Position numbers and translations under genes: made by a program. The notes beneath the pieces are model-generated. The model ran no database searches, was not told the origin of the DNA, and saw nothing but the letters and a program-made list of their open reading frames with translations. Shown here piece by piece: positions 56,473 through 64,000 of a DNA stretch of 64,000 bases (position 1 is its first letter; each line of letters starts with the position of its first letter). The stretch is from Pseudomonas fluorescens (GTDB lineage Bacteria > Pseudomonadota > Gammaproteobacteria > Pseudomonadales > Pseudomonadaceae): positions 372,001 to 436,000 of the forward strand of contig NZ_CP012830.1 of NCBI RefSeq assembly GCF_001307155.1. Reading direction: 5' to 3'.

Positions 56473-57729
56473 TCAAACAGAGGCCAGCAGTTTATGATAA
56501 ATCCGGTCTTTTTCATGGATGCAGCTCTGCAAGTTGTACTTCTCATTAAGAAGTTGCTTGCAAGCACTTGAAAGCTGGGAACGCCGCACTGGGTCGACCG
56601 CAAGTTGAAGAATGGCATCAGCGAACGCCTGAGCATCATCGCGAACTACTATATCGAGCCCGTCAGTCGCACCCAGCCCCTCGCACCCTTTGCTGGTGCT
56701 AAGAACAGGAATGCCGTTACTCATTGCCTCGAGGATCTTCACACGCACCCCACCACCCGACAACAGAGGAACGAATAGCAGATGCGCGCTATCGAGCATA
56801 TCTTCCAGGGAGTCCACAAAACCGTGCACAAATATATTCTGACCATCATCAACAGCCTTCAACTCATCCGGAGGAGCAGCACCCAGAAAGTGCAGACGAA
56901 TATTCAAGACAGCAAGTTTATCGCTGATTAGCGGCAGAATACTTCTGACGAACCAAAGTACGCCCTCAGCGTTCGGGTGCCACCAGAAGCCGCCCATCCA
57001 AAGCAAATTGATGTGTTGCTCAGGTTTATCCGCATAGTCGATGCCTTTCACAGGAAGACAAAGAGGGATATAGCTTTTTTCCACCACATCGCTGACGCGA
57101 GCCATGTCACTCATGGAAATGAAAGTCATCGCCTCAAACTTCCACTTATTTTCCACTTCGACCTGATGAGCATTATGTCGACTGGCTCGAGCCACATACT
57201 CGACTGCAGCCTTTCTCCAACCTGTCAAATGCTGCGGAATCCAAAATGGAAAAATATCGGATTCGATATTATGACTGACCAACAGCGCAGGCACTTCCGG
57301 CATAAATTTTTTGAAAAAAGCCAGATGACTTGAGTGAATCTCCATCGCTTGAATGTTGTATTTTTTCACGATCTTACGCGCATTTCTTACAGCGTTATAG
57401 CTGTAATAACTAGCATCCATAAACGGTAAACCGTGATAGAGGTGCACCAGACTATGAGCAATCCGACCAACTTCTCCCTTCTGTGAAGGCATCAGTGCCC
57501 GCGGCTCTATATGCACACTGCGGAAATAGCGATCATAGAGACCCTGATATCGCTTGATATGCGCAATTTCATCCGAGCCACCGATTGTATACAAGTGCAG
57601 GTCGTACTTATCGGCGAGCGGTATCAGCGTATTGGTAATGTAGATAGGCGCACCAGAGTTGGCTGGCAAAGGTGGGGAAAGTGTGAAAATCAGAAGACTT
57701 TTCTTAACTGGATTTAGCATGGGACTCAT
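56473..57729 (-). CDS. Glycosyltransferase family 4
   Basis: 418 aa GT-B enzyme. The nucleotide-sugar site SGGGVRVKILEAMSNGIPV (Glu-x7-Glu region) and the preceding LFVPLLSGGG are clear, as is the N-terminal LSPPLPANSGAPIY motif of the group. Donor and linkage unknown. Start taken at ATG 57729 (ATG 57720 also possible), inside the end of the upstream acetyltransferase gene by 26 nt. Low GC. Confidence 0.88.
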   Translation of the reverse strand: MSPMLNPVKKSLLIFTLSPPLPANSGAPIYITNTLIPLADKYDLHLYTIGGSDEIAHIKRYQGLYDRYFRSVHIEPRALMPSQKGEVGRIAHSLVHLYHGLPFMDASYYSYNAVRNARKIVKKYNIQAMEIHSSHLAFFKKFMPEVPALLVSHNIESDIFPFWIPQHLTGWRKAAVEYVARASRHNAHQVEVENKWKFEAMTFISMSDMARVSDVVEKSYIPLCLPVKGIDYADKPEQHINLLWMGGFWWHPNAEGVLWFVRSILPLISDKLAVLNIRLHFLGAAPPDELKAVDDGQNIFVHGFVDSLEDMLDSAHLLFVPLLSGGGVRVKILEAMSNGIPVLSTSKGCEGLGATDGLDIVVRDDAQAFADAILQLAVDPVRRSQLSSACKQLLNEKYNLQSCIHEKDRIYHKLLASV

Positions 57730-58333
57730 CGAAGATATCTGTGTCGAAGAAAGGAGCAAAATCAGTAACATAGGTCAGATCACGGTTACGCTGACCAATC
57801 ACTCGGGCCGGCACTCCCCCCACCACCGCGTAGTCAGGCACTGAACGGGTTACCACAGCCCCAGCAGCGACAACCGCCCCTTCACCTACTGTTACTCCAG
57901 GCAAAATCATCGCCCTGGCGCCGATCCAGGCATGGTCCTGAACAACAACTGGCGCGCCAATCGCGGAAAAGCCCGGGTCATTATGATCATGATGCAAACT
58001 CAATAGGCATGCCTGGAACGACACATTCACATTGTTCCCAATATGCACGCCAGCTCTGCCATCCAGATATATATCGCGATTAATTACGCAATTATTGCCA
58101 ATTGCAACCTGGCAGCGACTGTGGTAGCCCGTAAGAAAAATCCTCATGCTCAGATGGGTATCATTCCCAATTGACAACCCCATTATCCGCCGATAATAGG
58201 CTTTTCGCACTGATTCGATCGGCATCTTCGCGATAACATTATTGGCGATAAAATACTTTGCCGCTGCCAGCACATAGTAGGTGCTGGACTTCAGTAGTGC
58301 CTGCTTGAGCCTGACCTTCAACTTACCTACCAT
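57704..58333 (-). CDS. Hexapeptide-repeat O-acetyltransferase
   Basis: 209 aa left-handed beta-helix acyltransferase. Repeats of the form (I/V)G-N and the catalytic His region SLHHDHND, followed by WIGARAMILPGVTVGEGAVV and GGVPARVIG, the standard end of the maltose/galactoside acetyltransferase group. Probably acetylates a sugar or sugar nucleotide of the O-antigen. Start ATG 58333 in a purine-rich ribosome site (GGGAAAGGAA). Confidence 0.88.
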   Translation of the reverse strand: MVGKLKVRLKQALLKSSTYYVLAAAKYFIANNVIAKMPIESVRKAYYRRIMGLSIGNDTHLSMRIFLTGYHSRCQVAIGNNCVINRDIYLDGRAGVHIGNNVNVSFQACLLSLHHDHNDPGFSAIGAPVVVQDHAWIGARAMILPGVTVGEGAVVAAGAVVTRSVPDYAVVGGVPARVIGQRNRDLTYVTDFAPFFDTDIFDESHAKSS

Positions 58334-58450
58334 TTCCTTTCCCAAAGTGAAGCGCCCGTAAACGCTTTGTGTATTCAGCCTCTTCCATCAGAACCTACGA
58401 AGCAAGAAGCCTGAAATGCTAGCTGCCCGCCTGAAATGGGCACGCAGTGT

Positions 58451-58481
58451 AATCCAATATCAGTACAAGCGGTATTGGATT
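58451..58481 (-). promoter_or_regulatory. Intercistronic hairpin in the O-antigen operon
   Basis: A 10-bp stem AATCCAATAT/GTATTGGATT with one wobble and an 11-nt loop, in the 170-bp gap between the GT2 gene and the acetyltransferase gene. No T run follows. Confidence 0.45.
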
Positions 58482-58503
58482 CCCTCCACAAGCGGCATTG
58501 GCC

Positions 58504-59469
58504 TTACAACCGATTTATTAGAGCTGCCGCAATCAAAACCACGTTCTCGGCAGCAGATTGCCGATAGATGCCTGCACGCTTAAAGCAAACCAGCCTCATT
58601 GGCAGAGCAGAGCTTCGAGCCATATGAAACATATCAACGCGCTCCAGGTGTTTGCCTGTCAGCTCCTGCCGAAAGTGCTCCAGAGCAGCCAAATTAGCCG
58701 TACTCCAAGCGCGAAAGGTTCCATCAAACATTTTTTTAAGCCGCAGTAAGCGCTCACTCAAACGTCGGTTAGAACCCATTAAATTATTATCATGCTGCCT
58801 GTAATCAACTTGCGGAGTCGGATCATAGTAAACTTTTCCGCCACTACCGCTCACCAGCAAATAAGCCCACCAATCATGCGAAACAATCGATAAAGCTACG
58901 GGCGTCCGACTAAGCAATTTTCTGGCCGAGGCGTTAAGCACCATGGTGTTACCTCCTGCAATGCTTTGAACCAGAGCGTTCTCAAAGCAAGGTTGACCGG
59001 AAAAAAGCGCTGAATACCCCATCTCAACACCACTCTCATCAACAAGGCGAGTGCGCGAGCAGTAGAGCGCCGGCACGAGCCCCCCTTCTTCCAAACAGCG
59101 CACCGCACTGGAAATCTTCTCCTTAGCCCAGATATCGTCCTGATCACAAAACGCAAAATAGCTTGCCTGTATCCCTTCACGCCGAACTAAGGACATGAAA
59201 TTCGCCGCAAAACCTCGACCTGGGCCACGATAAATGCTCAAGCGAGAAGCGCCCAGAGATTCACGATAACGCTCGAGAATCTCCAAAGTGCCATCGCTGG
59301 ATCCGTCGTCCGAAGCATGAATCTCCCAGTTTTGATACTCCTGAGAGATCAGCGACTCCAGCTGAGCCGCCAGGTATTTTTCACCATTGTAAGTTGACAA
59401 CAAAATAGCGACACGTCCAACAACCTGGTTATCGTCACCACTATCAGCAATAGATAAGAAATCAGGCAT
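58504..59469 (-). CDS. Glycosyltransferase family 2
   Basis: 321 aa inverting GT-A enzyme: ILLSTYNGEKYLAAQLESL at the N terminus, SDDGSSDGT, then the DxD motif in FCDQDDIW, and a HDWWAYL acceptor-side motif, resembling rhamnosyltransferase-like GT2 enzymes. Start at ATG 59469 (MPDFLS); TTG 59493 is an alternative. Donor unknown. Confidence 0.86.
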   Translation of the reverse strand: MPDFLSIADSGDDNQVVGRVAILLSTYNGEKYLAAQLESLISQEYQNWEIHASDDGSSDGTLEILERYRESLGASRLSIYRGPGRGFAANFMSLVRREGIQASYFAFCDQDDIWAKEKISSAVRCLEEGGLVPALYCSRTRLVDESGVEMGYSALFSGQPCFENALVQSIAGGNTMVLNASARKLLSRTPVALSIVSHDWWAYLLVSGSGGKVYYDPTPQVDYRQHDNNLMGSNRRLSERLLRLKKMFDGTFRAWSTANLAALEHFRQELTGKHLERVDMFHMARSSALPMRLVCFKRAGIYRQSAAENVVLIAAALINRL

Positions 59470-59567
59470 TGGATAGACAACCGAAAAACTCAATTAAAAC
59501 CACATAGTTGAGCCAGCTAATACCCTTACCCAACTCGCAACTAACGCTATTGAATTCAACCACGAGC

Positions 59568-61028
59568 TCAAAACTTAGTAGTGGCTACGCCATCTACTCG
59601 CCCATAGTTATCCTCAAAACGAACAATATCATCTTCACCAAGATAATCCCCGCTCTGCACCTCGATCATTACAAGGTCGATTACGCCCGGATTCTGTAGG
59701 CGATGCTTATGACCCGCACGAATAAACGTTGACTCATTGGTGTTAAGCATCAACTCCTGTTGGTCGTTGATAACAACAGCCATGCCACTTACAACAATCC
59801 AATGTTCACTACGGTGATGATGCATTTGCAGCGACAACGATGCCTTTGGCTTCACGACGATACGCTTGATCTTGAAGCGCTCGCCGTTCTCCAGCGTCGT
59901 GTAAGTACCCCACGGGCGATGCACCGTCCGATGAAGCAAGTGTACCGTATGGCTATTGGCCTTGAGCTGGCCAACAATGTGTTTCACATCTTGCGCATGG
60001 TCTTTATGCGCGATCATCACGGCATCTGGCGTGTCGATTACCAGCAGATCCTCGACGCCAACCAGCGCAGTGAGTCGACCTTCACTGTTTACATAGTTGT
60101 TGCGGGAACCATGAGATAACACTTCACCTTCGAAACGGTTGCCGTCAGCATCGGGGGCTGTCAGCTCAGCAACAGCATTCCACGAGCCGATATCACTCCA
60201 GCCGATATCACAGGGAATGGTCGCAACCTTGGCAGAACGCTCCATCAACGCATAATCGATGGAGATATCCGGGACCTCTGCAAACGCCTCGGCATCGAGG
60301 GCGAGGCAACGGTACTTGTCAGACGAAGTAACGCGAGACTGCTCAATGGTCCTGGCAACCGCTTCGACTACGTCTGGAGCATGCTCACGCAGTTCTTCGA
60401 GAACGGTGCCGACCCGGAAGCAGAACATTCCGGAGTTCCAGTAGTAGTTGCCGGCACCTACGTAACCTTGAGCGGTTTCAAGGTCAGGCTTCTCGACGAA
60501 ACGAGCAACTTTCAAGCCGCCGTTCAGCGGAGCATTCTTTTGCGCCTCGATGTAGCCAAATCCGGTTTCGGGGTAGGTCGGCTGGATGCCAAAAGTGACC
60601 AGCCAGCCTTCGGCGGCTAACGTAACGGCATTTGCTACTGCGGCGGCAAAGGCCTTTTCATCCTTGATCAGATGGTCGGCAGCCAGCACCAGCATATGGA
60701 CGTTGGAGCCATGGGTGGCCTCCAACTGCAGCGCAGCCGCCGCAACAGCCGCAGCCGTATTACGCCCGAAAGGCTCAAGAATAAAGCCTTGAGAGTGCTT
60801 GGCAGTATTGACAGCGCCGTATTCGTCTTCAGTCTTGAACAAAAGCTCACGATTAGTCACCGTAAGCACTTCTACAACACCCTCCAGTTGCGAAGCTCGC
60901 AGGAAGGTTTTCTGGATTAGATTCTGGCCACCTGGCAAATCCATGAACGGCTTGGGGTGGGCCTCTCGAGAAACAGGCCACAACCGGCTACCCACACCAC
61001 CAGACAAAATTACGGGAATCAGTTCCAT
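59568..61028 (-). CDS. manC: Mannose-1-phosphate guanylyltransferase / mannose-6-phosphate isomerase
   Basis: 486 aa bifunctional enzyme making GDP-mannose. N-terminal nucleotidyltransferase: LSGGVGSRLWPVSRE, PKPF, RFVEKPD, YYWNSGMF. C-terminal cupin isomerase: HRPWGTYTTLENGERFKIKR split, KASLSLQMHHHRSEHW. Start ATG 61028 with AAGGA 8 nt upstream. First intact gene of the O-antigen block after the rmlD relic, so GDP-mannose is a likely donor for the glycan. Paralogues (algA, pslB) may exist elsewhere. Confidence 0.95.
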   Translation of the reverse strand: MELIPVILSGGVGSRLWPVSREAHPKPFMDLPGGQNLIQKTFLRASQLEGVVEVLTVTNRELLFKTEDEYGAVNTAKHSQGFILEPFGRNTAAAVAAAALQLEATHGSNVHMLVLAADHLIKDEKAFAAAVANAVTLAAEGWLVTFGIQPTYPETGFGYIEAQKNAPLNGGLKVARFVEKPDLETAQGYVGAGNYYWNSGMFCFRVGTVLEELREHAPDVVEAVARTIEQSRVTSSDKYRCLALDAEAFAEVPDISIDYALMERSAKVATIPCDIGWSDIGSWNAVAELTAPDADGNRFEGEVLSHGSRNNYVNSEGRLTALVGVEDLLVIDTPDAVMIAHKDHAQDVKHIVGQLKANSHTVHLLHRTVHRPWGTYTTLENGERFKIKRIVVKPKASLSLQMHHHRSEHWIVVSGMAVVINDQQELMLNTNESTFIRAGHKHRLQNPGVIDLVMIEVQSGDYLGEDDIVRFEDNYGRVDGVATTKF

Positions 61029-61034
61029 ACTCAA

Positions 61035-61529
61035 CGTCCTTAATCCTCACTCTCTGAAAGGTTAACTACAGAAAACGGAGCTCGTTTATATTCTGGTCGC
61101 CTTGCACCTCTTTCAGATGCAAAGTCGAGGGGTTGAATTCTTGCGAAACCATCAAGCAGTCCGCTTGTGCTACGGCCGTTCAGCCGTTAATGGCCATTAC
61201 ATTTGACCCGAGCTGTAGAGGCCCGCTCGGCCAGAAATGCATACCCGCCCATTCTACAGCTAACACCATTTTTTACGAACAACTCACAACCCCGAATCTG
61301 AAACTCGATCCAGGGCCAATCGGAGACCTGGCCAGGCGTCGGCAAACCCGTCCCAAACCTAACGATAAGGCCCGAAACCACAGATTTTTAGCGAGTGAAT
61401 AACCTTCGAACATCGCACTCACCAAAGCCACGTCCTGCACTCCACGGAGCTATCAGATCGACCTCAAAATGCTGGCGGAACGGAACACGCCAAATCCGAG
61501 AAGCCGGCGTAAAACCTCGATCAATCAGC
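61035..61529. other. 495-bp region without a recognised gene, upstream of manC
   Basis: Open frames here are short and match nothing I recognise on either strand. A hairpin CTACGGCCGTTCAGCCGTTAATGGCC-type sequence lies near 61173-61198 (GGCC.. arms). It probably holds the promoter of the O-antigen operon and more decayed DNA. No convincing -35/-10 pair. Confidence 0.4.
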
Positions 61530-62035
61530 TCATGCATCCAGCAGCTTTGGCAAATACTGAGCATAAACGACGCTTTTCAGTCGCTCAGTCTGAACATCGA
61601 GCTCAACCGGTGGTGATCCGACCAAATTATAAGCAATCCCGTCCACCCAAGCGAACTTCGGCCCCAAGAACTGCTCAACGGTATGGATCCTTATCGATTG
61701 CATTCACGGCAACCACGGTCAACGCCTCACCGCACCTACGCGCAAAGTCGATAACATGGCAAACATAGCCGCACCAGAAGATTTCACCATCCACGACCAG
61801 GTGATAACCACTGCCAAAAACCGGATGTTCGACGCCCCAAAAACGCACTCATTATGATATCAATCATGAGAGCAGCGCCAGTTACGCATACCAATCTGAT
61901 CAGCAATCACACTCAAAGTTTCCTGATCTTTGCCCAAGCACAGCATCGTCTTGGCGAAATTATTACCGTGAGCCTCACAGATCCAACCCGTACGAAAAAT
62001 CAGGTATTTGCAGCCGGAGTAGGTTTCGTCTGAAT
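61530..62035 (-). pseudogene. rmlD: Decayed fragment of rmlD (dTDP-4-dehydrorhamnose reductase)
   Basis: Pieces of the C-terminal half of RmlD are readable in order but in different frames. CKYLIFRTGW and NNFAKTMLCLGKDQETLSV end in IADQIG (stop at 61860). TGAALMIDIIMSAF follows in another frame. GYHLVVDGEIFWCGY then VIDFARRCGEALTVVAVNAI ends at a TGA at 61675. A last trace is PPVELDVQTERLKSV. The N-terminal half is absent and at least three frameshifts or stops are present. It marks a lost rml (dTDP-rhamnose) operon next to lapA. Confidence 0.85.
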
Positions 62036-62038
62036 CCA

Positions 62039-62278
62039 TCAAGCCAGATGTTTACGCCTCGCTTTGCCGACGCGCCCGACAAGCCACCCAAGACAAGGGC
62101 CAAGCAACATTCCGAGCAGCAGTGCAATGACCGCGACCACCGAGACCGGCAACTGTGGCCCTGCCCACCCCAGGAACAACAATGAGACTGACTGCTGATT
62201 CTCCAGCACGAATGCCAAAACTGCCAAAACCAGCAACAACACAAAGACTCCGAGGAGTACGCGTTTGAGATTACGCAT
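62039..62278 (-). CDS. lapA: LapA-domain (DUF1049) membrane protein
   Basis: 79 aa with two transmembrane helices (about 7-27 and 43-63) and a basic C terminus (GKARRKHLA). The DUF1049 pattern (ENQQSVSLLFLGW between helices) identifies the lipopolysaccharide assembly protein A family, which in E. coli works with LapB to control LpxC. Conserved place directly after ihfB. GAGAG is about 7 nt upstream of the ATG. No lapB is in the window. Confidence 0.9.
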   Translation of the reverse strand: MRNLKRVLLGVFVLLLVLAVLAFVLENQQSVSLLFLGWAGPQLPVSVVAVIALLLGMLLGPCLGWLVGRVGKARRKHLA

Positions 62279-62302
62279 GAATCGCTCTCTGAATGACGAC
62301 TG

Positions 62303-62599
62303 TCAAAGCCCCTCCTCCTCATCCTCATTCACCCGATCCCGGAGCTCTTTGCCCGGTTTGAAATGAGGAACGAATTTACCGTCGAGGCTGACGGATTGGC
62401 CGGTCTTTGGATTACGACCGACGCGCGGTGCACGATAGTGTAAAGAGAAGCTGCCAAAGCCACGGATTTCGATTCGATCACCGGTAGCCAGGCACTGGGA
62501 CATTTGCTCAAGCATGGTCTTGATGGCCAGCTCCACATCCTTGGATGAGAGTAGCCCTTGATGGGTGACAATTCGTTCGATCAACTCCGACTTCGTCAT
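62303..62599 (-). CDS. ihfB: Integration host factor beta subunit
   Basis: 98 aa HU/IHF family DNA-bending protein. [29 protein letters not shown] and the DNA-arm [12 protein letters not shown] are diagnostic of IHF-beta. Pairs with IhfA. The rpsA-ihfB-lapA order is conserved in gammaproteobacteria, but here a lipoprotein gene sits between rpsA and ihfB. AAGGGA is 6-8 nt upstream of the ATG. Confidence 0.97.
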   Translation of the reverse strand: MTKSELIERIVTHQGLLSSKDVELAIKTMLEQMSQCLATGDRIEIRGFGSFSLHYRAPRVGRNPKTGQSVSLDGKFVPHFKPGKELRDRVNEDEEEGL

Positions 62600-62773
62600 A
62601 TTTTTCCCTTCTTTTTCAAGCAGCTAGATCAGCGCTTCAAAGGTTTTAGCATGCTCGAAGGGTTTTGAACAGCCTATATATTGACTTACCTGTATTCCCT
62701 GACAGACACCGCAAAGTTCGCCTCCCGGAGACCGACACCCCACCCTTCCTCACCACAGAAGCAAACCGAACCG

Positions 62774-63055
62774 TCACCTGCAAACCACCAACATGACGCG
62801 AGTGAGGTATCCGGCCGGGTTCCACCCGAATAGATAATCCTCTTCCTCTTCTTTAGCATCACTGGACCTGCCAATGACCTTGTACCCCTCCACCCCACAT
62901 TCTCTTGCAGCGCGCTTGTAACACTTATCCCAACCTGATCCGAGCCCCGAACAATCGATCTCGATACCACTCACGCCACGCACCACGTGAGTCTTGGCAC
63001 TTGTCGTACACCCCACCAAGACCAAGACTGCCAATGCAACAATGAGCTTGTTCAT
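62774..63055 (-). CDS. Hypothetical lipoprotein
   Basis: 93 aa. Lipobox LVGC gives Cys16 as the lipidated residue. The mature part has three cysteines besides it (DCSGLGSGWDKCYKRAARECG) and an acidic EEEEDYLFGW loop. I do not recognise a named family. AAGGA and AGGGA lie directly upstream of the ATG. Placed between rpsA and ihfB; the 174-bp gap to ihfB probably holds an ihfB promoter. Confidence 0.75.
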   Translation of the reverse strand: MNKLIVALAVLVLVGCTTSAKTHVVRGVSGIEIDCSGLGSGWDKCYKRAARECGVEGYKVIGRSSDAKEEEEDYLFGWNPAGYLTRVMLVVCR

Positions 63056-63205
63056 TCCCTTCCTTAATGCCAGGAGTCACACCCGACGAATGCTCGGTTC
63101 AAGCTAAAGCCTAGCTCCAGATAGGCAATTGATACACCCAAACAACAGACCACCTTATTCCCGCATTGTTTCCCCAGCACCCCGACAACCTCAAATTTCA
63201 GGCAC

Positions 63206-63235
63206 AAAAAAGGGCGACCGAAGTCGCCCTTTTTC
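63206..63235 (-). terminator. Terminator of rpsA
   Basis: On the minus strand an 8-bp GC-rich stem AGGGCGAC/GTCGCCCT closes a TTCG tetraloop, followed by six T, 17 bp after the rpsA stop. Confidence 0.93.
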
Positions 63236-63251
63236 TATGGTCTGACAGAAC

Positions 63252-64000
63252 TCAGTTCTGTTTTTCCATTTGTGCACGCAGCAGAGCACCAAGAGTGGTG
63301 TCAACTGGAGCATCCGAAGCAGCTGGCTTGTCGCGCAGGCTCTGGATTGCTTCCTTCTCGTCTTCAACGTCTTTCGACTTGATCGAGAGCTGGATTACAC
63401 GGCTCTTGCGGTCAACGCTGATGATCTTGGCTTCAACTTCTTCGCCTTCTTTCAGAACGTTGCGCGCATCTTCGATGCGGTCACGGCTGATTTCGGAGGC
63501 TTTCAGAGTAGCTTCGATATCGGTAGCCAAAGTGATGATGGCGCCTTTAGCGTCAACTTCTTTCACGATGCCTTTAACGATTGCGCCTTTGTCGTTCTCT
63601 TGAACGTACTCGGAGAACGGATCGCTTTCCAGTTGCTTGATACCCAGGGAGATACGCTCGCGCTCTGGGTCAACCGACAGGATAACGGTGTCCAGCTCAT
63701 CGCCCTTCTTGAAGCGACGTACGGCTTCTTCGCCCACTTCGTTCCAGGAAATGTCGGACAGGTGAACCAGGCCGTCGATGCCGCCGTCCAGACCAATGAA
63801 GATACCGAAATCGGTGATCGACTTGATGGTGCCGGAGATTTTATCGCCCTTGTTGAACTGGCCAGAGAAATCTTCCCATGGGTTAGATTTGCACTGCTTG
63901 ATGCCCAGGGAGATACGACGACGCTCTTCGTCGATGTCCAGAACCATAACTTCCACTTCGTCGCCGACTTGTACGACTTTCGAAGGGTGGATGTTCTTGT
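63252..64000 (-). CDS. rpsA: Ribosomal protein S1 (C-terminal part)
   Basis: The last 249 codons; the 5' part lies beyond the window end. Two and a half S1 RNA-binding domains are visible: [20 protein letters not shown] with LVHLSDISW, and [21 protein letters not shown]. The frame is open through base 64000 (reading ...[14 protein letters not shown] before the internal Met at 63956). S1 unfolds mRNA on the 30S subunit. Neighbour order rpsA, (lipoprotein), ihfB, lapA fits Pseudomonas. Confidence 0.97.
   Translation of the reverse strand, partial: KNIHPSKVVQVGDEVEVMVLDIDEERRRISLGIKQCKSNPWEDFSGQFNKGDKISGTIKSITDFGIFIGLDGGIDGLVHLSDISWNEVGEEAVRRFKKGDELDTVILSVDPERERISLGIKQLESDPFSEYVQENDKGAIVKGIVKEVDAKGAIITLATDIEATLKASEISRDRIEDARNVLKEGEEVEAKIISVDRKSRVIQLSIKSKDVEDEKEAIQSLRDKPAASDAPVDTTLGALLRAQMEKQN

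Noticed and set aside
46144..61034. A hidden Wzx flippase, Wzy polymerase or Wzz regulator
   Set aside because: No polytopic protein other than WbpL, Wzm and the membrane part of WbpM is encoded between manC and wbpM.
61133..61402. An 89-codon plus-strand frame upstream of manC
   Set aside because: No ribosome site, no family resemblance; overlaps a region of decayed DNA. Not supportable as a gene.

Overview
The window looks like chromosomal DNA of a Pseudomonas, most likely of the fluorescens group. The reasons are the gene content and order (sdhCDAB-sucAB-lpdG-sucCD divergent from gltA; gcl-hyi-glxR-ttuD-pyk; rpsA-ihfB-lapA followed by an O-antigen island ending in wbpL-wbpM-comEA), the high GC, and several families of REP-like palindromes typical of that group, such as the GTAGGAGCAAGGCTTGCCCG type. 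This assignment comes from recognising proteins and synteny, not from a database search.

Layout. 0-8 kb: pirin, dienelactone hydrolase, htpG, two hotdog thioesterases, a small lipoprotein, MAPEG and DUF599 membrane proteins, and the branched-chain amino acid carrier brnQ. 8.2-21.3 kb: a complete oxidative TCA block on the minus strand (sdhC, sdhD, sdhA, sdhB, sucA, sucB, lpdG, sucC, sucD) and divergent gltA, with a good sigma-70 promoter in each direction. 21.6-32.3 kb: acetate permease actP with its DUF485 partner, an orphan quaternary-amine binding protein, a membrane-anchored GH17 enzyme, a secreted hydrolase coupled to mlaA, DUF808, a RutR-like TetR regulator and a secreted esterase. 32.4-39.7 kb: the glyoxylate-to-glycerate-to-pyruvate operon (gcl, hyi, glxR, ttuD, pyk) divergent from a GlcG/HbpS-like gene. 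Two perfect TTGTATACAA palindromes lie in the divergent gap, and AAnAAnAA (Hfq/Crc-type) motifs lie near several starts. 39.8-43.9 kb: urea transporter, a voltage-gated K+ channel with a C-terminal zinc ribbon, sulfate-binding protein, an exported hypothetical protein and comEA.

44-62 kb is the O-antigen locus on the minus strand, between lapA and wbpM, with visibly lower GC. It has an ABC transporter (Wzm/Wzt, the latter with a C-terminal carbohydrate-recognition domain), WecB, ManC, an O-acetyltransferase, three stand-alone glycosyltransferases and a 1235-residue fusion. I see no Wzx, Wzy or Wzz. The fusion has, in order, a polysaccharide pyruvyltransferase module, a coiled coil containing a recent 38-residue tandem duplication, a GT-B-like module and a GT2 module. 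I propose, as inference, that it is a chain-terminating molecular ruler whose cap is read by Wzt. Between lapA and manC lies a decayed fragment of rmlD, a relic of a lost dTDP-rhamnose operon. The window ends inside rpsA.

How it works together: the sdh/suc/gltA block runs the TCA cycle. actP feeds acetate in and the gcl operon salvages glyoxylate to pyruvate. The O-antigen locus builds a glycan starting from a WbpM-derived 6-deoxy-HexNAc on WbpL, extends it in the cytoplasm and exports it by the ABC route. Most very long opposite-strand open frames in this GC-rich DNA are shadows and are not reported as genes.
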